Shown piece by piece: positions 37,981-50,224 of a DNA stretch of 64,000 nt. How positions within the stretch are numbered: position 1 is the stretch's first letter; every line of letters starts with the position of its first letter. Source of the DNA: Nageia nagi (taxonomy: Eukaryota > Pinophyta); NCBI GenBank assembly GCA_050084985.1, contig JBITNC010000001.1:40362001-40426000 (forward strand). Reading direction: 5' to 3'. The notes beneath the pieces were generated by a model that worked only from the letters and a program-made list of their open reading frames with translations, did not search any database and was not told where the DNA came from. Both the position numbers and the translations under genes were made by a program.

Positions 37981-39326
37981 CTAGAGCTCTTCCCTAAATG
38001 CACAATGTGGGGTAATGGGGTGCTCCACTAATGGTGGCCAAAGTGTTGTGAGTGGAAAACTCTTCCATAAATTTTGAAATGCTCCATAGATCTGATTCAA
38101 GTTCCTCCATCTCCACTACCTCTACATAATTGAGTTACACCTTCCCATTACAGTGATGGCCTAGCTCCCATGATCCTCTATAGACAAAGCACATTTTCCT
38201 TCTTCTCATTTTAGAATGTGAGATCTCCTGATCCCTCTATGTCTGCTCCAACGGCCATGCATTTCTCCTTGGTGGAGACATGAGCCTTCCTTGGCTCCCA
38301 TTCATTTTACTTACTAGCACAATTTGTTGTTGGGGTGGCTACATCCTTCCTTGATTGCTCTTCCCTCAGATCATATTAGTTGATTCAAGTGCTACGGCCC
38401 TTCTAATTACCTCATTAAGATCATTTGGCTCAAATGCTTTGATAGATGCTCTGATATTTTCATTCAAACCCTCCATGAACATAGCCATCCTTCTAGCTTC
38501 TGATAGATTTGAAACCATAACAGAAACATTCATAAACTCATCTACATATTCTTCAACTATACCTTTCTATTGGATCTTGGTGAGCTCATGGAAGTAACTT
38601 TCTTCAGTCTTCTTTTCAAAATGTTCCAGCAACCTTTGGCAAAATTCATCAAAAGTTGAGATTTGGTCATGCCCCAACATTTTTAATCCATGGTGCCACC
38701 ACTCATAGGCTCATCCCTTCAGGGAGAGTGTGGCAAAATGTATGGCCTCATCTTCTACCATAGAATTGAAAGATAGGTACATTTGGAGCTGGTGAATCCA
38801 TCCTCTTACTGAGATCCTCACACCTCCATCAAATTTCTCCAATTGGAGCTTTTGCAATGGCTCCTTAAAGAAAAGGTGGGCATCCTCCTTGTCCTCCCTC
38901 CAATTGTCCACAAAATTCTTAGAAAGATATGATGTTTTTGTACTCTACTGGTTTGGCCATGTACTTATCAAACAATTGGTTGAGCCTCTCCTGATGTCTT
39001 TGATAGATCTCCTTTGGATCTTCCTCTTTTTTGAAAAGAGGCTTAGGTGGAATAGGTACAGACTTTTGGTAATGAGATCTAGCCCCAGATGAGCTCTCTC
39101 CTTGGCTATTTCTATTCTCCTAGCTGGGTGGTGGAGTCTGGTTCCCTCTTTGGGATGTGAGTATTTGCAATTGCTCCATCATCTTCCTTAATGCATCCAG
39201 GATGGCTATGTTGGAATCGACCATGTTCCCTTGTCCAACTTCCTCCCACTCTTCATATCCCACCAGATCTATTACATCTCTCTCCTCCAAGCTCAGTTGG
39301 TAATCAGGATCACTTCTTCCTTTCAA
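37981..39326 (-). pseudogene. Gag of the 4.67-kb element
   Basis: The reading starts with MKGRSDPDYQLSLEERDVID (39326), with an acidic N-terminus and a helical ILDALRKMMEQLQ. The core block LQLEKFDGGVRISVRGWIHQ (38790-38850), followed by LQMYLSFNSM, matches gypsy gag 'FDG..P..WI...E.YF'. Near 38150-38200 is the zinc knuckle MCFVYRGSWELGHHC, where the second Cys has become Tyr. A few stops and shifts separate the parts. It is followed directly by the protease. Confidence 0.75.
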
Positions 39327-39380
39327 GTAGTAATTATAGATCTTAGATGGTATGAGCTAATACAAGCTAGTAGGAAAATA

Positions 39381-39393
39381 GGCTCTAATACCA
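39381..39393 (-). other. Primer-binding site of the 4.67-kb element
   Basis: On the minus strand TGGTATTAGAGCC, one base from the 5' LTR. Initiator-Met type TGGTATCAGAGCC with a single CAG-to-TAG change. Confidence 0.9.
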
Positions 39394-39394
39394 C

Positions 39395-40501
39395 TGTAAT
39401 ATCCCCAAAACTTAAAAAAATGCAATTTTTGTTAAAGTGTAATATTCCAAAGTTGAAATATCACTACTTAGGAATTTATATATATTTTTATATTTTTTCT
39501 ATCTAGCTCAATTCAAAATGGATCTGCAAATTGAACAAGAAATAGAGCCAAAATGAATTTTATTCTTCAAGAGCTGGGATGTCCCAAATGGACAAGTACA
39601 ATACTCAAGGAAAAATACCCAAATGCTCAAGAAGGGGGATGTTTGCCCTCATAAAGTAGATTTGGATGATCTAGCCCTGCAAGTTCTTCAATCTCTTCTC
39701 CCTAATGTTGGATGAGCCTCCTCACATTGATTCAGCTAGTCTGGATCTAGGACGTGCCTCCTCACACTGATTTGGTAGGTTAGATCTGGATCTAGAATAT
39801 GGCTACACTGGCTAGATCTAGATCTATCCCACTGGCTAGATCTAGATTAGGGATAGAATAGTTCCACCACACTAGCTTGAACTATTCTAGTAACTCCACC
39901 TCATTGGCTCAAGCTACTCTAGCAACTCCACCTCACTGGCTCAAGTTATTATCTTAGCATAGGTAAGAACTCCTCCACACTAGCTCGAGCTCTCCCACTA
40001 AGCTAGCTGGAAAGTTGCAACTCCACTAGCTACTAACCCCCAAAAAGAGATAAACTCTTATGATGTTCCAGCATCCCCCCAAATGATGCATCCTATCTCC
40101 TTTTATAACAAGATCTCTCATACCTTGGAATCACCCAAAGTGCAATGTCCCTCTTCTAGTGTCTTGGGATGACAAATTAAATCATCTAGGAATCCAGGAA
40201 GCCCAACATCCCATAATGGTTGCCTAGAGATGCCAAATTACAAGATCAATGGCTCATAAATGCAATGTCCCATTATGAGAGACTAATATTGCATTAATTA
40301 CAAATAATTGAGTCAAATTAATTAAATAAAATCCAAGGGTGAGTGCCTCAAGGGTCTCTTTAGCCTTGGTTATAGAAATAAATGCAAAATATTAATAAAA
40401 TACTACTAAATTAATTTATTTTTGGTTTCTCCTCCTTTGCCATGAACGTCACACTCCAAGAGGAGAGAAAGTGGATGTTTTACAAATTTGGGGATATTAC
40501 A
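39395..40501 (-). mobile_element. 5' LTR of the 4.67-kb element
   Basis: TGTAATATCCCC...GGGGATATTACA, 1107 bp, next to the primer-binding site and to the TATAT target duplication. Confidence 0.92.
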
Positions 40502-42269
40502 TATATTTACAATAGATTTAAAACTACCCCTGGACCTATACTTCATCTCTATGGCATAAATTTTCCTTCCCATCTCTATTGAATACAACTGAGGGGTTAC
40601 ATACTTGGGTAAGAAAAAGGGGTTTTCAAAATACCCATGCCTCATTATCATGGTGTGATCTTTTAGGAAGTACCAATCATTGACTTTATTTCCTCCCTAT
40701 AGCTCCCATATTGCACTTTTACATAGTCTACTAAGGAGTCTTCTAGTCAAAATTTGCACTATTATTTCATAGAATCTATTCATGAACTCATAGTATGATC
40801 CATGCAACTTACTAAAAATTAGCACTATCAAGTCAATTGGCACTGGTTTAGCATTAGGATTCACTAGTTGAATTGGCAACCCTACCTCTACAAGTTTGTC
40901 AACATTTTGATGGGCCAAGAGCCACCAAAGATATGACAACTGTATGAAGTTTGATTTTTCAATTTTAAATAGACATCGCTTAATTACATTAGTAATGAAA
41001 GCTTAAAATTCATAGTACACATGAGCTTTTATGATATTATAATCCATATGTACCATGGCTTCATCTGCTTCAATCTAGGTTTTCTTTTCTAGAATAACTA
41101 CCAGTACTTACAACCTTCTCTATCCCTTTTCCTTTCAAATAGGGCTAACTCATAGCTTGTGCATAGTTGTGTCACGCTATGATCTTGATATCTCTTACCA
41201 ATCTAGTTTATCATCTCTTCTTCATTAGTATAGAAGTCATTCTTCTCTCTTTTTAAATCAATTTATTTTTTTACATGGAAGGTCTAGTTAGTTGGGACAT
41301 CATACGCTTAGATAATAAAGTTAGGGGAGTAGTCTAGTATTGCTTCAAACTTCAACTTTGACTCATCTCCCTCCTCTAGGTTCTTGAAAATTCCTATTTG
41401 ATAACCCTATTGGTCATGTCTATGTGCCACTAAATACAATAGGTTAGGGCAAGTAAATGATTCATAGGGCACATAATAGGCTAGGCCCTAGTCAATTATG
41501 ACATCCTTCTTTAAATGTTCTAGTGAATTCCTTTTTTGACAACTTTAGGTGTCTTATTGTAGAAGAATGCAATTGGCGTTAACTCTCCATGTATACATGT
41601 GATTCATCACTCTCATCTCAGTCCAATTTACTCTTAGAGCATTCTTTAGATACTCTTCTTACATGGCTATTAGGTCAATATTGACTTGCTCTATTTAAGC
41701 TACAAATAAAGATTGGGAAGTTTCCATGGTGTCAGCACTCTTTTTACAATCTTTATTTTGCATTTGATACCATAATCACACTATGCAAGCTCCTACAACT
41801 CTCTATCTTCTCACTCTACTTAGCTCTAAAATTTGTAAGCTCTGAATGCTTTGGAAACTTGAATGGTTGAAAATGGCTAAGTGTTGAGTTGGAGGGAATG
41901 TGGGATGTTTTATTCATCTTAAGTTTGTGAGACTTCTATTAATGATAATTAATGTTTAGAGATGTCAAGATTTTTGCATTGTATGGATTGAGCTGGCATA
42001 AGTTGGATGAGTTAGCTCAAAGCATGCTAGACTTAATTTGTGGTACCCTTGTGATAGTTTGTGAAATTAAAGGAAATATTTGCTTAAATGCTACCCTATT
42101 AGTTGATGGTTGAGTAGCACACTAGCATTAAATCCAAATCATGTTGAATTAATACTGAGCATTAACAGCTACCTACTTTTGGGTAACTTTGCCTAAAAGA
42201 TGTAAATTTTTTTTTAAAGTATTTACATTATATGATATCTGATGAGTGCTACAAAATCACTTTATCATT

Positions 42270-43565
42270 GGGTAATGTTTCAAATAGATCTTGTTAATAG
42301 GAATAGGTAATTCTTGGGACCCAACAATGTCTTGCAATCTAAACCCATTACTCTATAATGCTTGAGTGATGATATAAGACCCGCTCCAAAGATAATTGAA
42401 TTTTTGGTGTCTTTTGGGCTTAGCTCTTTCCTCATCCCATTTGAGGACTATGTCACCTAGTTGAAACTTCACCTCAAAAGAATTTTTTTTATCAAAACAT
42501 TTCTTGATAATGTGCTAATGATGCTGAAATGACTCATACGCTTTATTTTGATCTTTCTCCAATTTTAGGAGTTGATTATGCCTGGATTGTAATGGCTCAA
42601 AGTTATGTTCCTCCATTTCTTACAGGGCTCTCAATGTTGGTAACTCAATAAGTATAGGCAACATAGGTATTTTACCATATACCAATGCATATGGAGATGT
42701 TTTTACTGTTGATTTAATGTTGATTCTATTTGCCCACAATGTAAAGTCCAATTATGTGTGCCATTATCTGGGATTCCTTGAATTGTTCTTTTGATGATCT
42801 GAGTCAAGTTTTTATTAGTTGATTCAACCAATACATTACTTTATGGGTAATAATTTGAAGAAAATAATTAGTATATCTGATATTCAGCAATAAATTTTGA
42901 CAAGTTACCTTCAATAAATGTTAGACCATTCTCTAAGACAACAGTCTATAAGATTCCAAAGTGAGTGATTATTCTCTTAATCATTTCTATCATTGCTTCT
43001 TGATTTGCATTCTTACATAGCATAGCTTTTGACCATATAGTGAAGTAATCTATCATAGTCAAAATGAATTTATAGCCTACCAAGTAATTTGGATTTATAA
43101 TACCAATGAAGTCCATATCCCATTATTGGAAGGGTCCTTAACTACCATAGGTTCAAGAGGCATGGTAGCTTGTCTTCTGTTTCTCATAAATTTGCTACAT
43201 TTGTCACACTTCTAGGCAATTTTGAATGAATTTTAAAATATGGTGGGTTAATAATATCCAACTTGTAATACTTTTAATACTATATTTGGTCCGCTATAAT
43301 GCCCACCAAAGAATACATAATGAAATTCATGCAATATTCTTTGAGATTCATGATGAATCACACATCTTAATAAATTTTAATCAAAAAATTTTCTATACAG
43401 TTGATCATCTATCATCATAAGCTTGAGGTCATGTAACTTGAATCTCTTCCTTTGAAATTTGTTTAGAGCTTGAGGACATTTACCAATTAGAAAATAAAAA
43501 ATAATATGCTTAATCCAATCACTTTCTTCATTGAGTTGTTGTTCATCCTCTATAATAGCAATCAT
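42270..43565 (-). pseudogene. Integrase of the Tat-like element
   Basis: The N-terminal zinc finger region is seen in CVIHHESQRILHEFHYVFFG (about 43320-43370) and KCDKCSKFMRNRRQ (43155-43200), preserving His and Cys ligands. The core follows: YLVGYKFILTMIDYFTIWSK (43035-43095), then TVVLENG (42940-42960), where the second catalytic Asp of the family ('SDNG') reads Glu. NGLVEST (42830-42850) retains the catalytic Glu. The C-terminus reads GDIVLKWDEERAKPKRHQKF (42420-42480) and INKIYLKHYPMIK, the usual end of this class. Stops are frequent. Confidence 0.8.
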
Positions 43566-44134
43566 ATGTGAAACTTTAGCTATATTTTCATAGAGAGCCC
43601 TACTTTGATCAACTTGGTTGGCTTAATTTCTATATCATATTCTATTATTTTAGTAATTCAACTAGCTTTTACTTCACCTGGATCTCCTTATATAACATAA
43701 GTTCTTACATCTATATGGATAATAAATACAAGGATTCTATTGTGGGAGACATAATGATTGAATTTTTTTAGTCCCTTCATTATGGAAAACACTTTCTTTT
43801 CAATACATGAGTACCTTTGCTAGTGTTGATGTAGTGTTTGGATATGAAAGACAATGGGATATTCCTTATTATTATCATCTTTCTATGATAGAATTGCAGT
43901 AATGCTCCTATCTACTCTATATGCATACATGATGAAATATTTTAATATATCAAGATTTTTGAGCATAGGAGCTTCTATTATAGCCCTTTTAATTTCTTTA
44001 AAGGCTATTTTTGCTTCACTTGACCAAGAGAATACAACATCCTTTTTTAGGATTGAAGTGATTAGGGATACAATTTCTAAAAAATCATTAATGAATTTTC
44101 TAACAAAATTGATCTGAACAAGGAATGATTGCAA
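43566..44134 (-). pseudogene. RT connection and RNase H relic of the Tat-like element
   Basis: INFVRKFINDFLEIVSLITS and FKEIKRAIIEAPMLKNLD (43950-44110) match the RT-to-RNase H connection ('FVRRFI..FAEI..PL' and 'AF..IK..I..APVL.SPD'). FIMYAYRVDRSITAILS matches the start of the gypsy RNase H. The remainder down to 43566 is heavily interrupted. It sits between RT and integrase as usual. Confidence 0.7.
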
Positions 44135-44900
44135 GGCTTTCTTATTGGAAGGGAGAGGAAATGCTTCATTAGTTTTACTTTGCCTAGATCCATTACTAAT
44201 CCCTCCTTTGAAATAATGTGGCCAAGTAATTTTCCTTGACTAACCATAAAAAGTGTTTTTTTTGGATTTATTGAAATGCCAAATTTTATGCATCTTTCAA
44301 CTACTTGCTTTATGTGTTCTAGATGATCCTTTCTACTTCTAGAGAACACTATGATATCATCAAGATAGACTAGTATAATCTTATTTATTAGTTCACCAAA
44401 TGCATGAACCATGGCTCTTTGAAAAGTAGCTCCCACATTAGAAACACCAAAAGGTATTCTTTGAAAATTAAATGTTGTTGTAAATGTAGTTTTGTATTAA
44501 TCCTCATATTTCACCCAAATTTGGTTAAATCTTGAGTAACTATCAATCATTAAAAAATAGCAAGCTCTAGCTACTATATCCAGAATCTACTCCATAGGAG
44601 GAAGAGGATAATTATCTTTGAGAGATACTTGATTCAAATTTTTGAAATCAACATATAGTATGATTTACCCCCTTTTCTTTCTAATAGGAAGTATATTTGC
44701 AACCCAAAAAGAGTGCTTGATAGGATAAATAATTTTTGAATCAAGCAGCTTGATCAATTCTTGTTTCAGAGCTTGCTCTATTTTTGGGTTGATTGGTCTT
44801 TATTTTTGCCTATATGGTTTGGCATCTAGTTCAAGCTCAATTATGTGTTGTATGACACTCTTATCATATGTCTTAAGATCATCATAAGTCTAGGAAATTA
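44090..44900 (-). pseudogene. Reverse transcriptase of the Tat-like element
   Basis: Blocks in order on the minus strand: INPKIEQALKQELIKLLDSK (near 44770), KHSLWVANILPIRKK (near 44700), YVDFKNLNQVSLKDNYPLPP (near 44630), PFGVSNVGATFQRAMVHAFG (near 44420) and then LVYLDDIIVFSRSRKDHLEH (44320-44380) with the catalytic YLDD intact. LLGHIISKEGLV follows. One open stretch of 119 codons (44077-44436) covers the catalytic part. Other parts carry stops. Confidence 0.88.
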
Positions 44901-45433
44901 CTTTGGAAAACTCATGATAAATCTAATACATAAAAACTTTTTCTTCATTTGAATAATCTAAACCAACCTTGATATATTTACTAGGTCCTATTTCTAGCTC
45001 AACATAATTCTCCTTCTTAATGGCCAAAGATTCAACTTTTTGGACATCTTCTGAATCAAATAATATTTCAAAAGATAGTACTCCTTTTGGTATAACATTA
45101 TTTCTAAGTTGAATAACATCTAATTCTTAGAAAAAATTAGGTAATCCTTGAATACCAAAAGTCTAGGAAATTACTTTGGAAAACTCATGATAAATCTGAT
45201 ACATAACAACTTTTTCTTCATTTGAACAATCTAAACCAACCTTGATATATTTACCAGGTCCTATTTCTAGCTCAACATAATTCTCCTTCTTGATGGCCAA
45301 AGATTTAGCTTTTTGGACATCTTCTGAATCAAACAATATTTCAAAAGATAGTACTCCTTTTGGTATAACATTATTTCTAAGTTGAATAACATCTAATTCT
45401 TGGAAACAATCAGGTAATTCTTGAATACCAAAA
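44888..45433 (-). repeat. In-frame 273-bp tandem duplication upstream of RT
   Basis: Copies 44888-45160 and 45161-45433 are each 273 bp (91 codons) and start at GTCTAGGAAATTACTTTGG. They differ at about 12 positions (4.4%). At most of these the left copy has A or T and the right copy has G or C. The duplicated protein segment includes LRNNVIPKGVLSFEILFDSE. Confidence 0.92.
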
Positions 45434-46026
45434 GTGTCATCCATTGCTTCATCCAAGAGTAAATTCATACTATGCTCATTAGAATTGAATAATTGTAAGA
45501 AATTTGCAACATTAGGTACTGAAGGCCTACATTGAACTTTGACTCCAAGAGCTCCTCTTTTATAATGAGTAGGATTATATCAAGCCCCTCTCCCAACAAG
45601 TGCTTCAAGTATTTGGTTGTACCTTCTAGGAATAGATATAAAATTGATAGCTAAGAATGACTCCAATAAGTCCAAAACTCTATTCTTGTAAGTCTCAAAT
45701 AATGATGTTTTACACAATCTAGTTTTTGACTTACTTTACGACCAATTTTGAATCACCATGGACAATTAGGCATTGAATGCCTATACTAATTGCTTTGGAT
45801 AACCCTTAAATAAAGGGCTTCATACTTATCAAATATTATTTGTACAAATCCATGTGAATCTAAAGGAAAACCTTTTCATATGTTTCTTTAGATACTTGAA
45901 TACAACTCCAACTCCACATCCATGCTTACACCTAGATCCATCAAAGTACATCATCCATATCTCATGTTCTTTTTCAACTATGATTGAGATTGGTTGAGTA
46001 TCTTCATATAAACAATAATTACTCAT
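45434..46026 (-). pseudogene. Extra RNase H-like domain upstream of RT in the Tat-like element
   Basis: An open stretch (45829-46026) reads WMMYFDGSRCKHGCGVGVVF followed by FSFRFTWICTNN. After a shift it continues YEAL near 45820, IGIQCLIVHGDSKLVVKQVK (near 45740) and SIPRRYNQILEALVGRGA (near 45610). These are the RNase H signatures: DGS, then E in YEAL, then D in HGDSKLVV, then the Asp/Asn-region helix. Plant Tat-lineage elements are known to carry a second, archaeal-type RNase H. Here it lies between protease and RT, not after the normal RNase H. The classification is by eye. Confidence 0.75.
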
Positions 46027-46210
46027 GGTATCATCAATGAATTGATAATTTAAATCATTTGTTGAAATAACTTTAGTTGTTAGTAGTGATTCTCAAAGTG
46101 TGTCCCTTTCAAATATTTCCATAGGTTGGGGACCATTCATAGAGTTATTTTGTGATCTCCTTAAGATGAACATTTTTGGTGCCCTCATTCAAAATTTTTA
46201 CTTGTTTATC

Positions 46211-46530
46211 TTATAAGGAAAGTAAAATATGAGTATAGTCTAAAGCTAGGTACCCTCCCAATTTACCAGTGAATTCTCTAGAAAGGCATATTCTAAACAA
46301 AGGTAGAAGATCAACCATAATGATATTTTGGATAACAGGAATGTTAGAGAAAGAATTCAAAGTTATAGGGACTCTTTTAACACTACCAACAATAGTTACA
46401 AAGGAAGAATCCAATTGTATGACACCATCAATACATCTTGAAATATATAGTTTCATTTCATTTGCAATAGCTTTAGGGATCATAGTTATCGTAGCTCTAG
46501 TATCTATCATACAATTATTCACTATCCAAC
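46211..46530 (-). pseudogene. Aspartic protease of the Tat-like element
   Basis: An open stretch of 103 codons begins MNNCMIDTRATITMIPKAIA. The active site expected as IDTGAT reads IDTRAT (Gly to Arg). The C-terminal part PVIQNIIMVDLLPLFRICLS and GGYLALDYTHILLSL matches the distal protease region ('ILGRDW...G.YL.LDYS...IP'). It lies between the gag tail and the extra RNase H. Confidence 0.75.
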
Positions 46531-46531
46531 C

Positions 46532-48300
46532 TTATAATCTTAGGGATAAATAGAATGGTGGAGGTTTTATTATACCTATTGGAGTTAAAGGGACATCATT
46601 AGATATTGTAAATACATGATTTCTCTCATTTACCCTTTTCTTATTATTTATTAACTTCAAAGCTTCTTGTAAAAGGTCTAATTGACCTAGTTTCTTTGAT
46701 GCATCAAATATAGTCATCTTAAAAGAAGTTTTCTTTAATTATTTCATGATACTCTATGGATCATATGGGACAAACTTACTTGATTTTGCTTGTTGGTGTG
46801 TTCTAAATTATTGAGTGACCTTTTCTTTATTATAATTAGTAATAAAAGGATACCTCAATGTGCTAGGTGTCTCCTTTTTTAAGACTTCTTTTTTTACTGT
46901 AGCAGTGTTTATTTCAATCAAGACATTAGTACCCAAATGCTAGGAAATATCACCCAAATTTTGATAAATATTACCTAGATGTGATGGTAATTGATATTGT
47001 TGATTCTAAGGTTGAGCTAATAGAGCCTTAGCTTTCTTAGATCTAGGTTATACTAGGATAGATATTCAATCATGTTGAGTAACTTGGGGTCGCTATGGAG
47101 CCATTAAAGAAGTGGCTTTAGTTTGAACACAATTTGCTTATTCTCCAACATATATTAGAAGCCAAAAAGTTACCATTATGAGATTAGCAATAAGATCTAA
47201 TGTAGGTTCCAGCATCTAGTCAAAATGTAATCCTAGATATTGATGTTCATAAATTGCACATGAATCTATAAAATGAAGAGCTAAGCATAGTGAACACCAT
47301 TATGTAATTCCTAAAGTAATACTTTCTACAAAACTAGTAATGAAAACATTCTCAATTATTTTAGGGAAGTTTGACTATTTTGGTCAACTCACCTTGCGCT
47401 AGAATCTAGGTTGGTACTGATTATCATATCTTCTATAATTACAACCTTAATACTACCTTTCTTAAAAAGTGAGCTTATTGGTGAGATTCCTAATAGTTAC
47501 ATCAAATTGTATTATTTTTTGCTCTTCTTTAGATTTAGGATCAATCCTAGTACTAGTGGATGTAGGAGCAAGTAATGTTGGTAACTGATTCTAAATAATA
47601 GGTTTAGGTGGAGGTGATAAGGCTAAAACTCCAAGATGAGCAGTTTGTGGAGCTTATTTAGGAGCTAAATTAGGAAACAAGGGCATAATGGTTCTAGGCT
47701 ACATCTTTCTAGAGGATACTAAAGTATACTTGAAAGTTTTTGTTATCTAGTAAACATTTGGAAAGGTATAGTAGGGGAATTAGCAACTTAAGGTATAGCA
47801 GGGGAAATAGCAACTTAAGTTATAATTGTGTCTTACCAAATCCATCATACTTAGGCAAAGCTTTAAAACCTACTTAAGGTATATCAGGGGAATTAGCAAC
47901 AACAAGTAAAGGATGACTATTATTCCAAGCAAAAAAGTCAACTAGCTAAGCCATACTTGGAGTAAAGATAGGAGGTGAAGGATTCTCTAGGGTTGAATCA
48001 AATACTAATGATAGTGGGATTGCTCTTAAGGGGACTATAGGGGATATAACTAGAGATATATTTTGCCTAATCCTCCTATGAGGAACTAAAAACTCTTCAA
48101 ATTTAAGCTATTTAAGAGAATTTTTGGCACTACTTCTAGTAAGTCTACATTTTGTAGGTGCTAGGGTTCAAAATATTGACTAGTTGATAGCAAAGTCACC
48201 AATAAGGTTAAAATAACCTTATAATATTTGAAGTATATGATTAATAGCCCACCAAACATGGCTATCAAGCCTATCTACACTTGCTAAATATGGAATTTAG
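46532..48300 (-). pseudogene. Gag region of the Tat-like element
   Basis: This region between the 5' LTR and the protease is highly interrupted. Recognisable parts are a C-terminal segment DASKKLGQLDLLQEALKLIN (46645-46717), a Gln/Pro-rich part (near 47000) and a Cys-containing part (SLCLALHFIDSCAIYEHQYL near 47250-47310) resembling the zinc-binding region of this class of gag. Further upstream the reading is unclear. The call rests chiefly on position. Confidence 0.5.
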
Positions 48301-49532
48301 TTCAATGTCCCACTAGATATGCCAAAAATAGAACATTCTACTATTGATTGATATAGTGTAACCTCAAGGGGTTTGGTCTGGTTATGCTCTCCACTGCCTA
48401 TAATAATAGGTTCCTTGAGAGAATTGAAAGTGGTGGGAATGTGATCGTGTTGGTTTTCTACTTAATCGTTGAATTATAGGTTAGTTCCTATCTATTATGA
48501 AGATTTAAAGTAAGAGGAAAGAGATAGAAAGGTAAAGAGTTACAAGAAAGAGATAAATAACTAAAGTAAAACTAAAATAAGAAATATACAACCTAGGCAT
48601 TGCAGCATAGGTAAAAATCTATAACCAAGATGAAGAATAGTAAGCTATCTTACCCCTAGGATCTCATAATCACAATACATAGTCATAATTTTTAAGGAAA
48701 CATCTCACACATAACATTCACAAAAGTAATAAATAGCCACTTATTGCAAGAGGGAAAAGCATTGTTTATTTGTATTATCATATGTGAAAGCATCTTACAA
48801 ATCTAGGCAAATTTGCTAAAATTTCTAACCTTTTTAATTTCTAACAATTTACCATTTATACATCTTTCTCCACTATTGGGTGGTTGTATCTCATTAATAT
48901 ACATGATTACATATCTTGAATGCGGCTAGAGTAGAAAAATATTCACAATAAATACTACATTTATGTTAGATTACATAGTGAATAAGTACCAACAGCATGA
49001 CTATCTAGGAATTTATAATTTCTAAATAGTCATATCCATAGAGTCATAATCCTTCTGACATGTTGCTAACTACTCCTTCTTCAACCCTATAGTTGATTGA
49101 AAATGTCATTGTAGCTAATTGAACAAGTACTTATCTGCAATTTGATAGGTATTATCTAGTACTATGCTTTGTCGGTAGTTATCTACCTCTTTACAATGTT
49201 TGATAATCCATACTATAGTTGTGAATAAATAGAGTAATGGGGAATTGTGAATAATGTATCAACCTACTTTGAGAAGGAACTACCATTGTTATGTGGAAAT
49301 GAGTTGGAGTTGACACACTAATAGGACCTCAAGGGTCAAACACTTAAGATCGAGTGGACCCAAGTGTTACCTCTTACCCATTACTCTTACCTTAGTTTGG
49401 TAGGTCTTTGTTGATTAGGATTGTGTAATATATGCATCGCGAACAATCTTAACCAAAGTAAATCATGAACAGACTATAGTGATAGTCTGATCTCTGAAGA
49501 AGGCCGGTTCCTTATCTATTGGGTGTAGAAAA

Positions 49533-49725
49533 AGTAACAGGAAAGGAAATAAAAGAGTAGGGTGCGAGAAATTTAAGCAAAAGGGTTAAGGTAACAGGAA
49601 ATAAATAAAAGGATTAGGGTGCGAGGAATTTAAGCAAAAGGCTTAGGGTAACAAGGGAGAAAATAAAAAGGAGTAGAGTGCAAGGAATTTAAGCAAAAGG
49701 CTTAGGGTAACAAGAGAGAAAGCAA
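49533..49725 (+). repeat. Tandem repeat of about 58 bp in the solo LTR
   Basis: Three units plus a partial one, built on GGTGCGAGGAATTTAAGCAA then AAGGCTTAGGGTAACA and an A-rich spacer. Confidence 0.85.
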
Positions 49726-50224
49726 AGGTGGATCACTAGTTCAGCGCGGGCTTTCACAGTGTGTGAAACCTTGGCCTGAATCTAGTGTAACAGCTACGGT
49801 ACAAGCTCTCACTCTCTAATAGTTTCCCAACTTTACTCTACCATGTAGCAGACATAGTTATACTAGCAACCTGCAATTATCATTCAGGAAACAAGCCAAG
49901 CTACCACGATGTAACCAAATTAAGAATGACAATTACGAGTGCTAGACAAGAAAGGTCAAGATGGTATCATATTACTGATAAAAACTACAGGTCTTCGAGA
50001 ACAAATGTAAAGAGCAATACTAGGCTTCCGACCCTTTTTTCACTTTATTTTCATATACTTATACTGTAGTAATAATAGTTACAAGAATTGCAGAACAGAA
50101 ATGTTTACAAAAATGGCTTCAAGATTCTAGCCTTCTTTTAACTGATACTACCTATATATGCCACTTGGTAGAATATTACAAAAATGGGGCAAATTGCAGA
50201 TGATACTATGATCTAACTTCTTAC

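Larger units (their letters stand above)
35833..40501 (-). mobile_element. 4.67-kb gag-protease-only Ty3/gypsy element with target duplication
   Basis: Two LTRs of exactly 1107 bp (35833-36939, 39395-40501) flank a 2455-bp interior. TATAT precedes the left LTR (35828-35832) and follows the right one (40502-40506), a perfect 5-bp target duplication. Order on the minus strand: LTR, primer-binding site, gag, zinc knuckle, protease, short unassigned segment, purine-rich end, LTR. No RT, RNase H or integrase block is present. It must have used enzymes from another element. Confidence 0.92.
33600..41740 (-). pseudogene. Long ORF relic downstream of integrase in the Tat-like element
   Basis: Reading leftward from an ATG near 41730 (METSQSLFVA), with stops mostly at likely Gln codons, a coherent protein of well over 1000 codons can be followed. 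The N-terminal third contains ILLQ, YYVPYESFTCPNLLYLVAHR (near 41465) and IFKNLEEGDESKLKFEAILD (near 41360). The middle holds 80- and 81-codon open stretches (40697-40939, 40406-40651). It is split by the element at 35833-40501 and resumes at 35827 in the same frame (KSIVN then ISAST). A Pro/Lys-rich part and a long charged coiled-coil-like C-terminus (34560-33900) follow. I do not recognise the family; the position matches the extra or env-like ORF of some Tat/Athila elements. Confidence 0.55.
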
